Assembly (NCBI GenBank): GCA_003142915.1
Contig: PLNZ01000150.1
Coordinates: forward strand, 1 to 11,554
Length of the DNA stretch: 11,554 nucleotides
DNA from: Ignavibacteriales bacterium
Lineage (GTDB): Bacteria > Bacteroidota > Ignavibacteria > Ignavibacteriales > Ignavibacteriaceae
Direction of reading: 5' to 3'
Notes under the pieces: model-generated
Told to the model about the DNA's origin: nothing
Database searches by the model: none
What the model saw: only the letters and a program-made list of their open reading frames with translations
In this document: positions 1-6,333 of the stretch, one piece after another
Layout of the letters: the number at the start of each line of letters is the position of its first letter
Numbering within the stretch: the stretch's first letter is position 1
Program-made: the position numbers and the translations under genes

Positions 1-4
1 TGCG

Positions 5-28
5 GGGTAAAATTAAGAATTTTCACCC
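5..28. other. AT-rich hairpin at the left edge
   Basis: GGGTAAAATT (5-14) pairs with AATTTTCACCC (18-28), giving a 10-bp stem with one bulged C and a 3-base loop. No strong T-run follows on the + strand. It may be the end signal of a gene lying left of the window or chance AT-rich pairing; nothing else in the first 117 bases is recognisable. Confidence 0.2.
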
Positions 29-117
29 TGCTTTCAAAATCTTAAAATTCGTTATTTACCGTGCGATATTTATCTTTACTATATAAAATATTTTCAAAAA
101 TTGTGATTGGAACTAAT

Positions 118-405
118 GTGACCGGCGAGTTTATAGGATATATTGCCGCAGTTTGTACAACGATTGCTTATGTACCTCAAGTTATAAAAGTACACAAAAC
201 AAAAAAGACAAATGATATTTCAGCGGGTATGTTTATTCTTATTCCAACCGGAGTTTTACTCTGGTTAATTTATGGCATAATTATAGCGTCTATGCCGATT
301 ATTATAGCTAATAGTGTTACTTTTATTTTTTCAGTTTATATTTTTATAATGAAAATTAAATTAGATTATTATAAATTAAAAAAAGAAATAATCTTTAATT
401 ATTAA
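118..405 (+). CDS. SemiSWEET-type sugar transporter (PQ-loop/MtN3 family)
   Basis: Small integral membrane protein of the SemiSWEET family, whose members work as homodimers of three-helix bundles moving sugars across the cytoplasmic membrane. Counting from the GTG at 118 it has 95 residues, the usual size. Helix 1 (about 5-23) carries the family signature IAAVCTTIAYVPQ with the PQ pair at 20-21. A charged loop KVHKTKKTNDIS follows, then helix 2 (about 37-57) and helix 3 (about 60-80), and a lysine-rich tail. In-frame GTG codons also occur at 61 and 103. I prefer 118 because GGA lies six bases upstream and because the residues encoded from 61 would add an unusual leader. The substrate cannot be told from sequence. 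Its stop codon directly abuts the stop of the convergent lipoprotein gene, with no room for a terminator between them. Confidence 0.78.
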   Translation: MTGEFIGYIAAVCTTIAYVPQVIKVHKTKKTNDISAGMFILIPTGVLLWLIYGIIIASMPIIIANSVTFIFSVYIFIMKIKLDYYKLKKEIIFNY

Positions 406-843
406 CTATTCCTCAATATTGACTGTGGAAGTGACTTTTAAAACTGAGCCCTGTTGAAATAATTTCTTATAATTATCAATTACGGAAGCAATTGAAGCAT
501 CCATTTCCCGACTGCGTTTATAAATAATAATTACCAGTTTGGTATTTTCTTTCAATACTTTATTATCTTCATCCATCCATTGCCCATGCGCATCAACAAC
601 CGTAAAACCGTCTATAAACTTTGGTGAAATGTAATCATCGACAAATTTAGTCCATTCGTATTCCGAAACTGAAGTACCGTCGGGTTTGGAAAGCCCAAAG
701 AATAGTTCCGTTTGTGTCTCATCAAGCGTTGGAAGGAATGTGCCGGTATCCTCCGAGTCTGTCTTTAAATAAAAGCAACCTGAAAATTGAATAATACAAA
801 CAGTGACAAGTAAAGCAAAAAAATATTTATTTATCACTCTCAT
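406..843 (-). CDS. DUF3574 family lipoprotein
   Basis: Predicted lipoprotein of 145 residues. The N-terminus has basic residues, a hydrophobic stretch (about 8-20) and a lipobox FSGC with the modifiable cysteine at residue 23, so it should be exported and lipid-anchored. The mature part matches the DUF3574 pattern as I recall it: ELFFGLSKPDGTSVSEYEW (about 46-64), then a segment on FIDGFTVVDAHGQW, then KLVIIIYK and a C-terminal helix ending in a VLKVTSTVNI strand. The family has no assigned function that I know of. The start is supported by AGGAG at 851-855, seven bases before the ATG. It ends exactly beside the stop of the convergent transporter gene. No neighbour suggests a role. Confidence 0.75.
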   Translation of the reverse strand: MRVINKYFFALLVTVCIIQFSGCFYLKTDSEDTGTFLPTLDETQTELFFGLSKPDGTSVSEYEWTKFVDDYISPKFIDGFTVVDAHGQWMDEDNKVLKENTKLVIIIYKRSREMDASIASVIDNYKKLFQQGSVLKVTSTVNIEE

Positions 844-916
844 ACTTCTTCTCCTATTTTTAAAGATAAAATATAAAAGATTTTACTTTAAAATATGCAC
901 TTTACTATTAGTAATG

Positions 917-961
917 ACGGGCCCGGTATATCGCATTGGTATCGGCACGAAGGAAACCGGG
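917..961. other. GC-rich patch of unknown origin in an AT-rich intergenic region
   Basis: The 239-base gap between the lipoprotein gene and the methyltransferase gene is very AT-rich except for this patch, which is about 61% G+C. It is bounded by the inverted pair CCCGGT (922-927) and ACCGGG (956-961) and contains two similar direct units, GGTATATCGCA and GGTATCGGCA. Reading frames through it on either strand are short and lack a supported start. It may be a fragment of a decayed gene, a structured RNA element or a small repeat. The sequence alone does not decide. Confidence 0.3.
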
Positions 962-1082
962 ATAAAGCCTATGCGTAAAATTCTCTTGATTTTTTACTTT
1001 TTAAAAATGTTAGCATACGTATTCTGCAGTTATCAAAAGAAGCGCGGGTTTTAATGCATTTAGTTCAGAGTCCGATTCATAC

Positions 1083-1727
1083 TTATACTACCTTTTGCCC
1101 CGAATAAATGCAAATCGTGCCCAATTTTGTATTGTAAGTATTTAAAGTCTGAACATTTTTAAACCCTGCATCAGCTAATAATTTTGGAAGGCATCCAGTG
1201 AAGTTGGCTTTTAATTCCGGTTCGAATTTTGCAGCAATATTACCTATCAAAATAAAGATGGGATTTTTTTGCATTCCAAAATCAGCTATGTAAAATTCCC
1301 CTCCCGTAACTAAAACCCTAAATATTTCCTGCATTGCTTTAAGCTTTTTGTCCGTACTCAAGTGATGCATCATCAAACTTGTCATCGCCTTGTTTATAGA
1401 ATTATTACCCTGGGGTAACTTGCCCCCATCATATTCCACCACAGAGATATCAAGCTTTTGCTTTTCGATTTTACGTTTAGCAATTTCAAGTATCTTTGGA
1501 TCAATATCGATTCCTTCAAAATGTGCTTCAGGATGTTTTTGCTTTCCCAATATAAGCAAGGTGCCTGTTCCACATCCAAAATCCAATATTTTGTCTTCTT
1601 CCGTGATATTCATGAAGTCCATCAAATCTCCCTTTATTCTTCTTTCGGGAATTGCAAATGAAATAAATGAATCGAATAGCTTTGTTAAAAGGGGAAAATC
1701 TAAAGCCGGAATGAATTTTTCTTTCAT
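1083..1727 (-). CDS. class I SAM-dependent methyltransferase
   Basis: Cytoplasmic methyltransferase of 214 residues with a Rossmann-like fold (Methyltransf_11/25 type). Motif I, the SAM glycine loop, is ILDFGCGTG at 47-55. The acidic residue that contacts the ribose is in GIDIDP at 72-77. A motif II/III region follows as SLMMHHLS (117-124) and EIFRVLVTGGEFYIADF (about 134-150), where VTGG replaces the more common KPGG. The substrate is unknown; the C-terminal part does not give it away. The start has GGAGAT at 1738-1743 about ten bases upstream. It lies downstream of the remains of a second methyltransferase on the same strand, with about 150 bases of AT-rich DNA between that shows no other gene. 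Confidence 0.85.
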   Translation of the reverse strand: MKEKFIPALDFPLLTKLFDSFISFAIPERRIKGDLMDFMNITEEDKILDFGCGTGTLLILGKQKHPEAHFEGIDIDPKILEIAKRKIEKQKLDISVVEYDGGKLPQGNNSINKAMTSLMMHHLSTDKKLKAMQEIFRVLVTGGEFYIADFGMQKNPIFILIGNIAAKFEPELKANFTGCLPKLLADAGFKNVQTLNTYNTKLGTICIYSGQKVV

Positions 1728-1875
1728 AGGTATAATTATCTCCGGAGAAATTTATGATAATATTTTTATCCATGTAATGGATTTTTATCTTACGAACATT
1801 TAATTAAAATTAAATTTTGAAATTTATCATTTAATATGTTTTTGCATATTTATTGGTTATACAAAAGGCACATTT

Positions 1876-2209
1876 TTAATTCTTTGTTATTGCAATATCA
1901 ATATATAAGTTTTTTCTATTAATACTATAGTTCATAATATTCAATCCCTTTAACATTTTTTGAATATCTACAGGATTATATGATGCCCTTATTGACTCCC
2001 AAATTCCACGTTTTATTTTTATGTAATAAAATATTCCGCCTCTAAAACAATCATAAATAAATAATATCCTATTTCTGCCTAATGAATCATACAAGTTTTT
2101 TATTCCCTTTACCGGATTACTCCAATGATGTAGTGAAAATGTTGAATATATTAAATCCAATTTACCTAAACCATTAATCAGCTCAGTATTTTCCCCCGGG
2201 ATTTATCAT
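1876..2209 (-). pseudogene. remnant of a second SAM-dependent methyltransferase (internal deletion/frameshift)
   Basis: The 3' part encodes DLIYSTFSLHHWSNPVKG followed by a loop and strand resembling the back half of a Methyltransf_11 domain, but no SAM-binding glycine loop precedes it. Upstream, an ATG at 2207-2209 with a strong GGAGG at 2215-2219 opens a frame that reads only MINPGGKY and then stops at 2183-2185. The methyltransferase-like reading continues in another frame from about 2203 onward without an ATG; the only candidate start near its conserved part is a TTG at 2158-2160. I infer that an intact gene began at 2209 and lost most of its N-terminal half by an internal deletion that also changed frame. 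It follows the ytxH-like gene by 16 bases, as an operon partner would. A sequencing error alone would not restore the missing domain. Confidence 0.6.
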
Positions 2210-2225
2210 ATATCCCTCCGGCATA

Positions 2226-2465
2226 TTATTCTATTAATGCGGATAACCGTATTCCCTTAGTTACAAGATCACCCGCGGTAACTTCAGCTTTATTAATTAT
2301 TTCTTCTTCATTCTGCTTTGCTTTTCTAAAACAATTATCCAAATCCGAATTAATACGTTCTCTAAGTTCCTTCCTGTGGTAAGCTGCAAATGATAAAGCA
2401 ATAACTCCGCCGGCAATTCCGCCTATAATAAACGCAGAGATATAATTTGAAGTTTTATGTTTCAT
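2226..2465 (-). CDS. YtxH-like small membrane protein
   Basis: A 79-residue protein with one N-terminal membrane segment (about 8-28) rich in glycine and alanine, IIGGIAGGVIALSFAA, followed by a charged, probably helical tail (YHRKELRERINSDLDN and on) with many Lys, Glu and Arg residues. This layout, a GG-containing anchor and a soluble coiled-coil-like helix, matches the YtxH/gas-vesicle-protein-like family, whose members are often stress-related and have no defined biochemical role. A G-run (GGGGG) lies about seven bases before the ATG and is the only ribosome-site candidate. The next gene on the strand is the methyltransferase remnant, 16 bases away. Confidence 0.6.
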   Translation of the reverse strand: MKHKTSNYISAFIIGGIAGGVIALSFAAYHRKELRERINSDLDNCFRKAKQNEEEIINKAEVTAGDLVTKGIRLSALIE

Positions 2466-2533
2466 TTATTTGCCCCCGGTTTTGTTTTATAGAATTAAAA
2501 TTGACAATTAGAAACAATCCCTTAATAGAATAA

Positions 2534-3100
2534 TCATTTTTTCCTGGTTAATACCTGCTCCATATTTTTGAATTCCTGGTTGTCTTGATTGACATACATA
2601 GTCAGAATTTGATGATCTTTATCAATAAATTTCATCGTTTCGCGGTATTTAATATCATTACCGGTTGCAGGATCAACCATAGCGCCATTTAAAGTTAAAG
2701 TTGAATCTTGATCATTATATGTACCGGTACTTACAGTAGTACCCGTACCAAAATTGTCATACCATACTGCTGTAAAAATTTTTTTTGCATTATCATAACC
2801 AAGCAGCATCATACCTTCAAAAGGCATACCCATCATATTACCTTTCTGTGAAGATTTAAGATATCTTCCCCCCATTATCATTTCATTCGAACAGCTAACA
2901 TCAGATTTCAGAGGAGACTGTGTTGGATTCATCCACATTGTTATTTCCGAAGTCCATTCGCCGGCGCTTTCAGCCATCATTTGATGAACTGAACCCGGAG
3001 TCATATAATCCCGCCATGCTTCCTGCTGGTCCTGCGCAAAAATTTGCGGAATAGAAATAAATAAAAATGAAACAAAAATAATACAGGCAATTGCTTTCAT
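2534..3100 (-). CDS. secreted DUF1579 family protein
   Basis: Protein of 188 residues with a clear Sec signal peptide (KAIACIIFVSFLFISIP, likely cleavage after IFA at about 22). The mature region has the DUF1579 layout: HQMMAESAGEWTSEITMWM (about 39-57), a GRYLKSSQKG strand pair, FEGMMLLGYDNAKKIF (about 94-109), then YDNFGTG and a lipocalin-like series of beta strands ending in a methionine-containing C-terminal strand. The family is predicted to form a beta-barrel and is common in Bacteroidota; its ligand is unknown. The start has AAGGAG at 3107-3112, six bases before the ATG. It lies 66 bases after the dioxygenase gene and could share its transcript. Confidence 0.8.
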   Translation of the reverse strand: MKAIACIIFVSFLFISIPQIFAQDQQEAWRDYMTPGSVHQMMAESAGEWTSEITMWMNPTQSPLKSDVSCSNEMIMGGRYLKSSQKGNMMGMPFEGMMLLGYDNAKKIFTAVWYDNFGTGTTVSTGTYNDQDSTLTLNGAMVDPATGNDIKYRETMKFIDKDHQILTMYVNQDNQEFKNMEQVLTRKK

Positions 3101-3166
3101 ACTTTTCTCCTTATTTTTAAGTTAATTATAGAGCTAAAACATAAATCTATACGAAAATAAGCGGAT

Positions 3167-3988
3167 TTATTTTCTATTAATCATTAACGAAGTCATTGAG
3201 ATAGAGCCGAGTTCCGTCTTTTCATTGAAAAAAGATATGCTTTCATTTTTTTCTTTTAACCCCAGAATATACAGAAGAGGAAGAAAATGTTCCGGAGTGG
3301 GGACTGCAAGTTGAACTTCAATCCCAAGGTTTTTATAGTCTATAAGTTCAGTATACTCATCATTTAAAATTAATTTTTTGAATTTTCGGTCTGCTTCAAG
3401 AGCCCAGTCAAATCCATCTTTATTCTGCCAGCTTATCATTCTAAGGTTATGCACTATATTTCCGCTTCCAATAATTAATATTCCTTTGTTGCGTAAAAAG
3501 GAAAGCTCTTTGCCAAGCTCATAATGCCATTGAGGCTGTTTTGTATAATCAAGGCTCAATTCAATAACAGGAATATTTGCTTCGGGGAATAAGTGCATAA
3601 CAACACTCCAGCATCCATGATCTAATCCCCAATTATTGTCAAGCTCTACCGATGTTTTGGCAATCAGCTTCTTAGTCTCACGGGCTAAATAAGGGCTGCC
3701 GGGAGCCTTATATTCTACTTCAAATAATTCCGCTGGGAAACCATAAAAGTCATGAATGGTTCTGGGTTTGTCCATTGTAGTTACAAATGTACCGTTGGTT
3801 TCCCAATGAGCAGAGATACAAATTACAGCATTCGGCCCGGGTAATGATTTACCTATTTTATTCCATTCAACTGTAAATTCATTTTGAGTTATTGCATTTA
3901 TAGGATTACCGTGACCTATAAACAACAACGGCATCGTTTCGGTATCATTATATAATGCGGCTATTTTATTTAAATCATTCAGTTTCAT
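3167..3988 (-). CDS. ygiD: YgiD-type extradiol ring-cleavage dioxygenase (LigB superfamily)
   Basis: Member of the LigB-superfamily class that includes E. coli YgiD (4,5-DOPA extradiol dioxygenase) and plant DODA. Counted from the GTG at 3997, four histidines fall where the family places metal ligands and catalytic residues: His29 in FIGHGNP, His64 in ISAHWE, His183 in GSGNIVHNL and His237 in PTPEHFLPL. WGLDHGCWSVVMHLFP (123-138) is another strong family signature. The normal substrate is not predictable; DOPA-like catechols are only the known in vitro case. I chose the ATG at 3988 (273 residues); the in-frame GTG at 3997 would add three residues and neither has a good ribosome site. It starts 15 bases after the DoxX-family gene ends, so the two are probably co-transcribed. 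Confidence 0.88.
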   Translation of the reverse strand: MKLNDLNKIAALYNDTETMPLLFIGHGNPINAITQNEFTVEWNKIGKSLPGPNAVICISAHWETNGTFVTTMDKPRTIHDFYGFPAELFEVEYKAPGSPYLARETKKLIAKTSVELDNNWGLDHGCWSVVMHLFPEANIPVIELSLDYTKQPQWHYELGKELSFLRNKGILIIGSGNIVHNLRMISWQNKDGFDWALEADRKFKKLILNDEYTELIDYKNLGIEVQLAVPTPEHFLPLLYILGLKEKNESISFFNEKTELGSISMTSLMINRK

Positions 3989-4003
3989 ATGAGCCACTAA
4001 AAA

Positions 4004-4477
4004 TCAGCTAATATCAAAATTCTTATCCTTGTGCATTTGGATATAATAGTCGACAGATATTTTTCCGGATCCATAAAATAGAAAGAATAAAAGAAGCGCC
4101 AAAATAATAATTGAATAAGCCAATTCGGAATTTATAGCAAGCAAACCTTTATGCATATCCACAAATATTATTGAACCTAACAGTGCGGGTATTTCGAATA
4201 ACACTACCAGCCGTGTAAATAAGCCTATAATAATAGCTGTGCCGCAAACAATGTATCCGCCGATAACGTAATGGGCTATTATATAATGAAATACCCAGAA
4301 CTCATTGTTTGATATAATTTGTATGACCTGTTCTTTATTTGCTATAAAAGTAATTCCCTTAATTAATAAAACAATGCCAAGTAAAATTCTCAAATAGTCC
4401 AGCCAATTAGTGTGATGTTGGTTCGTCCAATGTTCGATTTTTTCCCTAACAGAACGGATAGCAGCAATTGAATTCAT
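4004..4477 (-). CDS. DoxX family membrane protein
   Basis: Integral membrane protein of 157 residues with four predicted helices at about 26-46, 60-86, 90-107 and 118-136. Family marks are LRILLGIVLLIKGITFI in helix 1, GLFTRLVVLFEIPALLG between helices 2 and 3, and the closing FYGSGKISVDYYI, equivalent to the GxGxxSxDxxL ending of DoxX proteins. Such proteins often sit beside redox or detoxification genes, and the pairing with a ring-cleavage dioxygenase only 15 bases downstream fits a shared role in handling aromatic or oxidised compounds, but that is inference. GGGGAGG at 4482-4488 lies four bases before the ATG and is the strongest ribosome site among the left-hand genes. Confidence 0.8.
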   Translation of the reverse strand: MNSIAAIRSVREKIEHWTNQHHTNWLDYLRILLGIVLLIKGITFIANKEQVIQIISNNEFWVFHYIIAHYVIGGYIVCGTAIIIGLFTRLVVLFEIPALLGSIIFVDMHKGLLAINSELAYSIIILALLLFFLFYGSGKISVDYYIQMHKDKNFDIS

Positions 4478-4568
4478 ATAACCTCCCCGAAAAAATATAA
4501 CTTAGATAAGGATAAGTTAAATAACCATATATACATATTAAATCCAGCTATAATTAAAAAGAAAAAAA

Positions 4569-5807
4569 TTATAAAAATATAAGTGGAATATGCAGCAAAG
4601 CCCAGATGCCATAATGAATATAAGCGGATTTTTTCTGCTGCTTTGTTTGTATTGTAAAGTAAACAACTTTAATGATGGTATTGCTCATCATTGCAATTAT
4701 TATTGCGGAAACAATTACAGGTTCAATATGAGAAGCCCCATTAATCAAAGAAAGAATAAAAGGATCTATATCAGTAACTCCTACAATTGCAGAGAGCACA
4801 AGCAATCCTATACTTCCTAAATAATTTTTTACCCAAACGGTTATAATTGTTAGAAATACAAATAATGCAGCAAAAATTAGTGCAGGTTTAATTTCAAAAG
4901 GGTTTTGAAGAGTTGAATCAGAATTTTCCAAGGGCTGAGGGTTTTTAAACTTAAATGTAAAAGCAAGAATAAATCCTGTTAAAGCAAGGAACACCAATTT
5001 CCACCATAGAAGATAAAGAATGGAACTATTAACTATCCAGATAATTACTAGAATCCTAAGATACATTACACTACAAGCGAGAATGGATGCCTGTAAAGCA
5101 TTTTTTCCCTGTGCAGGATCTTTTTCAGCTATTCTGCCGACTGCAATACAAACCGCAGTACTTGATACTAATCCTCCCAGCAGTCCTGAAAGCCAAAGTC
5201 CTAACTTATCTCCCAGCTTTTTCATTAGGAAATAGCCAACAAATCCAATAGTTGAAACCATCATTACAATCTGCCAGATATGTGCCGGGTTAAGATTAAA
5301 TTGAGTATAATCCTTATTCGGCAGAGCAGGAAAAATAATTATAGTAATAAGAAGGAATTTTAATACTGCAAGGAATTCAAATTTATTTAGCTTATCAACG
5401 TAATTTTCAAGTTCGGATTTTTCAGAAAGAAGCAAAGTAGCTATAATTCCAAGCGCCATGGAAATCCATACATCAGCAAGAAGTGCAAGTGCACCTATAA
5501 CAAATGTAAGAAGTGTTGCAATTTCACTTGTACCCCCGAGGCGCCCTTCTTTTAGTTTTCCTAAATATTCAGTCAATACAAGCGCACCGATAACCAGTAA
5601 ACCCACAGGAAGAGCAAATGTAATATTTAAATGCTGGAGCCAGCCGCAGCCAAAGCCGAATAAACTGATAAGCGTAAATGTACGAACGCCGGCAAAAATT
5701 CTACCCTTCCTATCAATACCAGCGTTTTCTCTTTCAAGTCCGATTAAAAACCCAAGCGCAAGAGCAACGATGAAACGAAGTTCAACAGTCCATTCGAATG
5801 AATTCAT
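4569..5807 (-). CDS. MgtC/SapB family membrane protein with DUF4010 domain
   Basis: Polytopic membrane protein of 412 residues. The N-terminal MgtC/SapB-like part holds ALALGFLIGLERE (about 15-27), the AGVRTFTL motif (39-46) and GGTSEIATLLTFVIGALA (about 91-108). The C-terminal part, about 150-410, matches DUF4010, with GLLGGLVSSTA at 208-218 and a final group of helices. Two-domain proteins of this length are common in Bacteroidota and others and are not the classical Mg-responsive MgtC; the transported or sensed molecule is unknown. There is no Shine-Dalgarno before the ATG; instead the ATG overlaps the stop codon of a short upstream reading frame by four bases, which would allow translational coupling. 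Confidence 0.85.
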   Translation of the reverse strand: MNSFEWTVELRFIVALALGFLIGLERENAGIDRKGRIFAGVRTFTLISLFGFGCGWLQHLNITFALPVGLLVIGALVLTEYLGKLKEGRLGGTSEIATLLTFVIGALALLADVWISMALGIIATLLLSEKSELENYVDKLNKFEFLAVLKFLLITIIIFPALPNKDYTQFNLNPAHIWQIVMMVSTIGFVGYFLMKKLGDKLGLWLSGLLGGLVSSTAVCIAVGRIAEKDPAQGKNALQASILACSVMYLRILVIIWIVNSSILYLLWWKLVFLALTGFILAFTFKFKNPQPLENSDSTLQNPFEIKPALIFAALFVFLTIITVWVKNYLGSIGLLVLSAIVGVTDIDPFILSLINGASHIEPVIVSAIIIAMMSNTIIKVVYFTIQTKQQKKSAYIHYGIWALLHIPLIFL

Positions 5808-5929
5808 AAATTATAATTTTTCTTTATACTTATAAAATATATAGTAAAAAGTTCAATTAAAAGATTTTTTTCAGGCAGTTGGATTAAACTGCTAAAGCAT
5901 TTTTCTCCATTAATTTCATTTGCTTCCAT
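5804..5929 (-). CDS. possible 41-residue ORF overlapping the start of the MgtC/DUF4010 gene
   Basis: A reading frame opens with ATG at 5927-5929 and stops with TGA at 5804-5806, so that TTATGA shares four bases with the ATG of the downstream membrane protein. It would encode 41 residues: an acidic and polar first half (MEANEINGEKCF) and a hydrophobic, then lysine-containing end (LIELFTIYFISIKK). The frame stays open for 12 codons upstream of the ATG to a TAA at 5966-5968. I do not recognise the product. A GGA seven bases before the ATG is the only, weak, ribosome-site candidate. It could be a coupling leader ORF, the tail of a decayed gene or chance. Confidence 0.25.
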   Translation of the reverse strand: MEANEINGEKCFSSLIQLPEKNLLIELFTIYFISIKKNYNL

Positions 5930-6037
5930 AACATCATCCGAAAGCTCACATCCTGTATAAGATTTTTAGCAACTTATAACATTACACGGTTCTGAAGGTC
6001 ATCGGTAAATGCGGCATTGTGAACAAATTGGGCCAAA
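5930..6037. other. divergent intergenic region without recognisable genes
   Basis: The region between the - strand membrane-protein unit and the + strand his unit starts here. I see no recognisable coding or RNA gene in this stretch and no TAnnTTTG promoter for the left-going gene. The right-hand remainder of the intergenic region carries the palindrome, promoter and attenuator listed separately. Confidence 0.4.
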
Positions 6038-6089
6038 ACTTGCCTGCCCGCCGAAAGTGTTGTGCAATACTCTCGGCGGGCAGGCAAGT
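6038..6089. repeat. 52-bp GC-rich near-perfect palindrome (candidate REP/MITE-like element)
   Basis: The outer arms, 17 bases each (6038-6054 and 6073-6089), are exact reverse complements containing CTTGCCTGCCCGCCGA. The inner part continues the symmetry to the centre between 6063 and 6064 with only two mismatches (6055/6072 and 6059/6068, the latter a G-T pair). The arms are strongly GC-rich while the surroundings are AT-rich. There is no T-run after either arm and both neighbouring genes point away, so a terminator is unlikely. Weaker matching flanks, ACAAATT on the left and AATTGT on the right, may extend it. A dispersed palindromic repeat or a regulator site are the main alternatives. Confidence 0.7.
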
Positions 6090-6138
6090 GCCAGGGTAAT
6101 TGTAAATATCTTTTGCGTAAGGTGAGTATTAATAATAA

Positions 6139-6169
6139 TTTTGATTTTTCTTTTTTTTCCTTATCTTTG
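6139..6169 (+). promoter_or_regulatory. Bacteroidota-type promoter of the his operon
   Basis: TATCTTTG at 6162-6169 matches the TAnnTTTG -7 consensus of the Bacteroidota primary sigma factor. TTTTG at 6139-6143 supplies the -33 element, with 18 bases between TTG and the -7 box. Transcription would begin near 6174-6178, about 20-25 bases before the leader peptide start codon. Confidence 0.7.
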
Positions 6170-6198
6170 TATAGATATTAAAGTAATAAATTGTTAAA

Positions 6199-6264
6199 AT
6201 GAAAATAAAAATCCATACGGTTCTGCATCATCATAAAAAATATTTCTATGCCGGACTGTGTTGA
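6199..6264 (+). CDS. hisL: histidine operon leader peptide
   Basis: A 21-codon ORF beginning MKIKIHTVLHHHKKYF and ending in a TGA at 6262-6264. Histidine occupies positions 6, 10, 11 and 12; the three consecutive CAT codons are at 6226-6234. It lies between the promoter and an intrinsic terminator directly ahead of hisG, which is the classical layout of a transcription attenuator in which slow decoding of His codons reports low charged tRNA-His. The ribosome site is weak (AAGTAATAAA only). The peptide itself need have no function after synthesis. The match of amino-acid content to the downstream pathway makes chance unlikely. It does not resemble the enterobacterial leader outside the His run. 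Confidence 0.88.
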   Translation: MKIKIHTVLHHHKKYFYAGLC

Positions 6265-6298
6265 AATGTCAAATAAAAATTGAAGTATCACCCCGGCA
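6249..6298 (+). promoter_or_regulatory. his attenuator: antiterminator pairing
   Basis: TGCCGG (6249-6254), near the end of the leader ORF, is the exact complement of CCGGCA (6293-6298), which is part of the 5' arm and loop of the terminator. GTG (6258-6260) with CAC (6289-6291) can extend the pairing. A ribosome waiting at the CAT run would cover roughly to 6246-6249 and leave TGCCGG free to form this antiterminator. A ribosome that reaches the stop codon at 6262 would cover TGCCGG and let the terminator form. The geometry is seen in the sequence; the regulatory action is inferred from known attenuators. Confidence 0.75.
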
Positions 6299-6313
6299 GA
6301 TGTCGGGGTTTTT
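6290..6313 (+). terminator. his attenuator: intrinsic terminator
   Basis: ACCCCGGC (6290-6297) pairs with GTCGGGGT (6302-6309), an eight-base stem with one G-T pair and an AGAT loop, followed directly by TTTTT (6309-6313) and a further T-rich stretch. It lies between the leader peptide and hisG, where a terminator makes sense only as a regulated one. Confidence 0.88.
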
Positions 6314-6333
6314 GCTTTTAAAGGACATAATAA

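Noticed and set aside
71..78. TATCTTTA as a promoter -7 element for the transporter
   Set aside because: The last base departs from TAnnTTTG and there is no TTG at the right distance upstream; AT-rich DNA yields such matches by chance.
803..1054. 83-codon + strand ORF across the lipoprotein start and the GC-rich patch
   Set aside because: It begins inside the supported opposite-strand gene, has no ribosome site and looks like low-complexity translation of AT-rich DNA.
1390..1803. 137-codon + strand ORF opposite the methyltransferase
   Set aside because: It is the antisense shadow of a gene with clear SAM-binding motifs, and the product is not recognisable.
5875..5892. GCAGTT/AACTGC hairpin upstream of the MgtC/DUF4010 gene
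   Set aside because: Only six base pairs with a six-base loop and no T-run on the relevant strand; weak and inside a possible short ORF.
6038..6089. Palindrome read as a bidirectional terminator
   Set aside because: Neither arm is followed by a T-run, and the genes on both sides are transcribed away from it, so nothing needs termination here.
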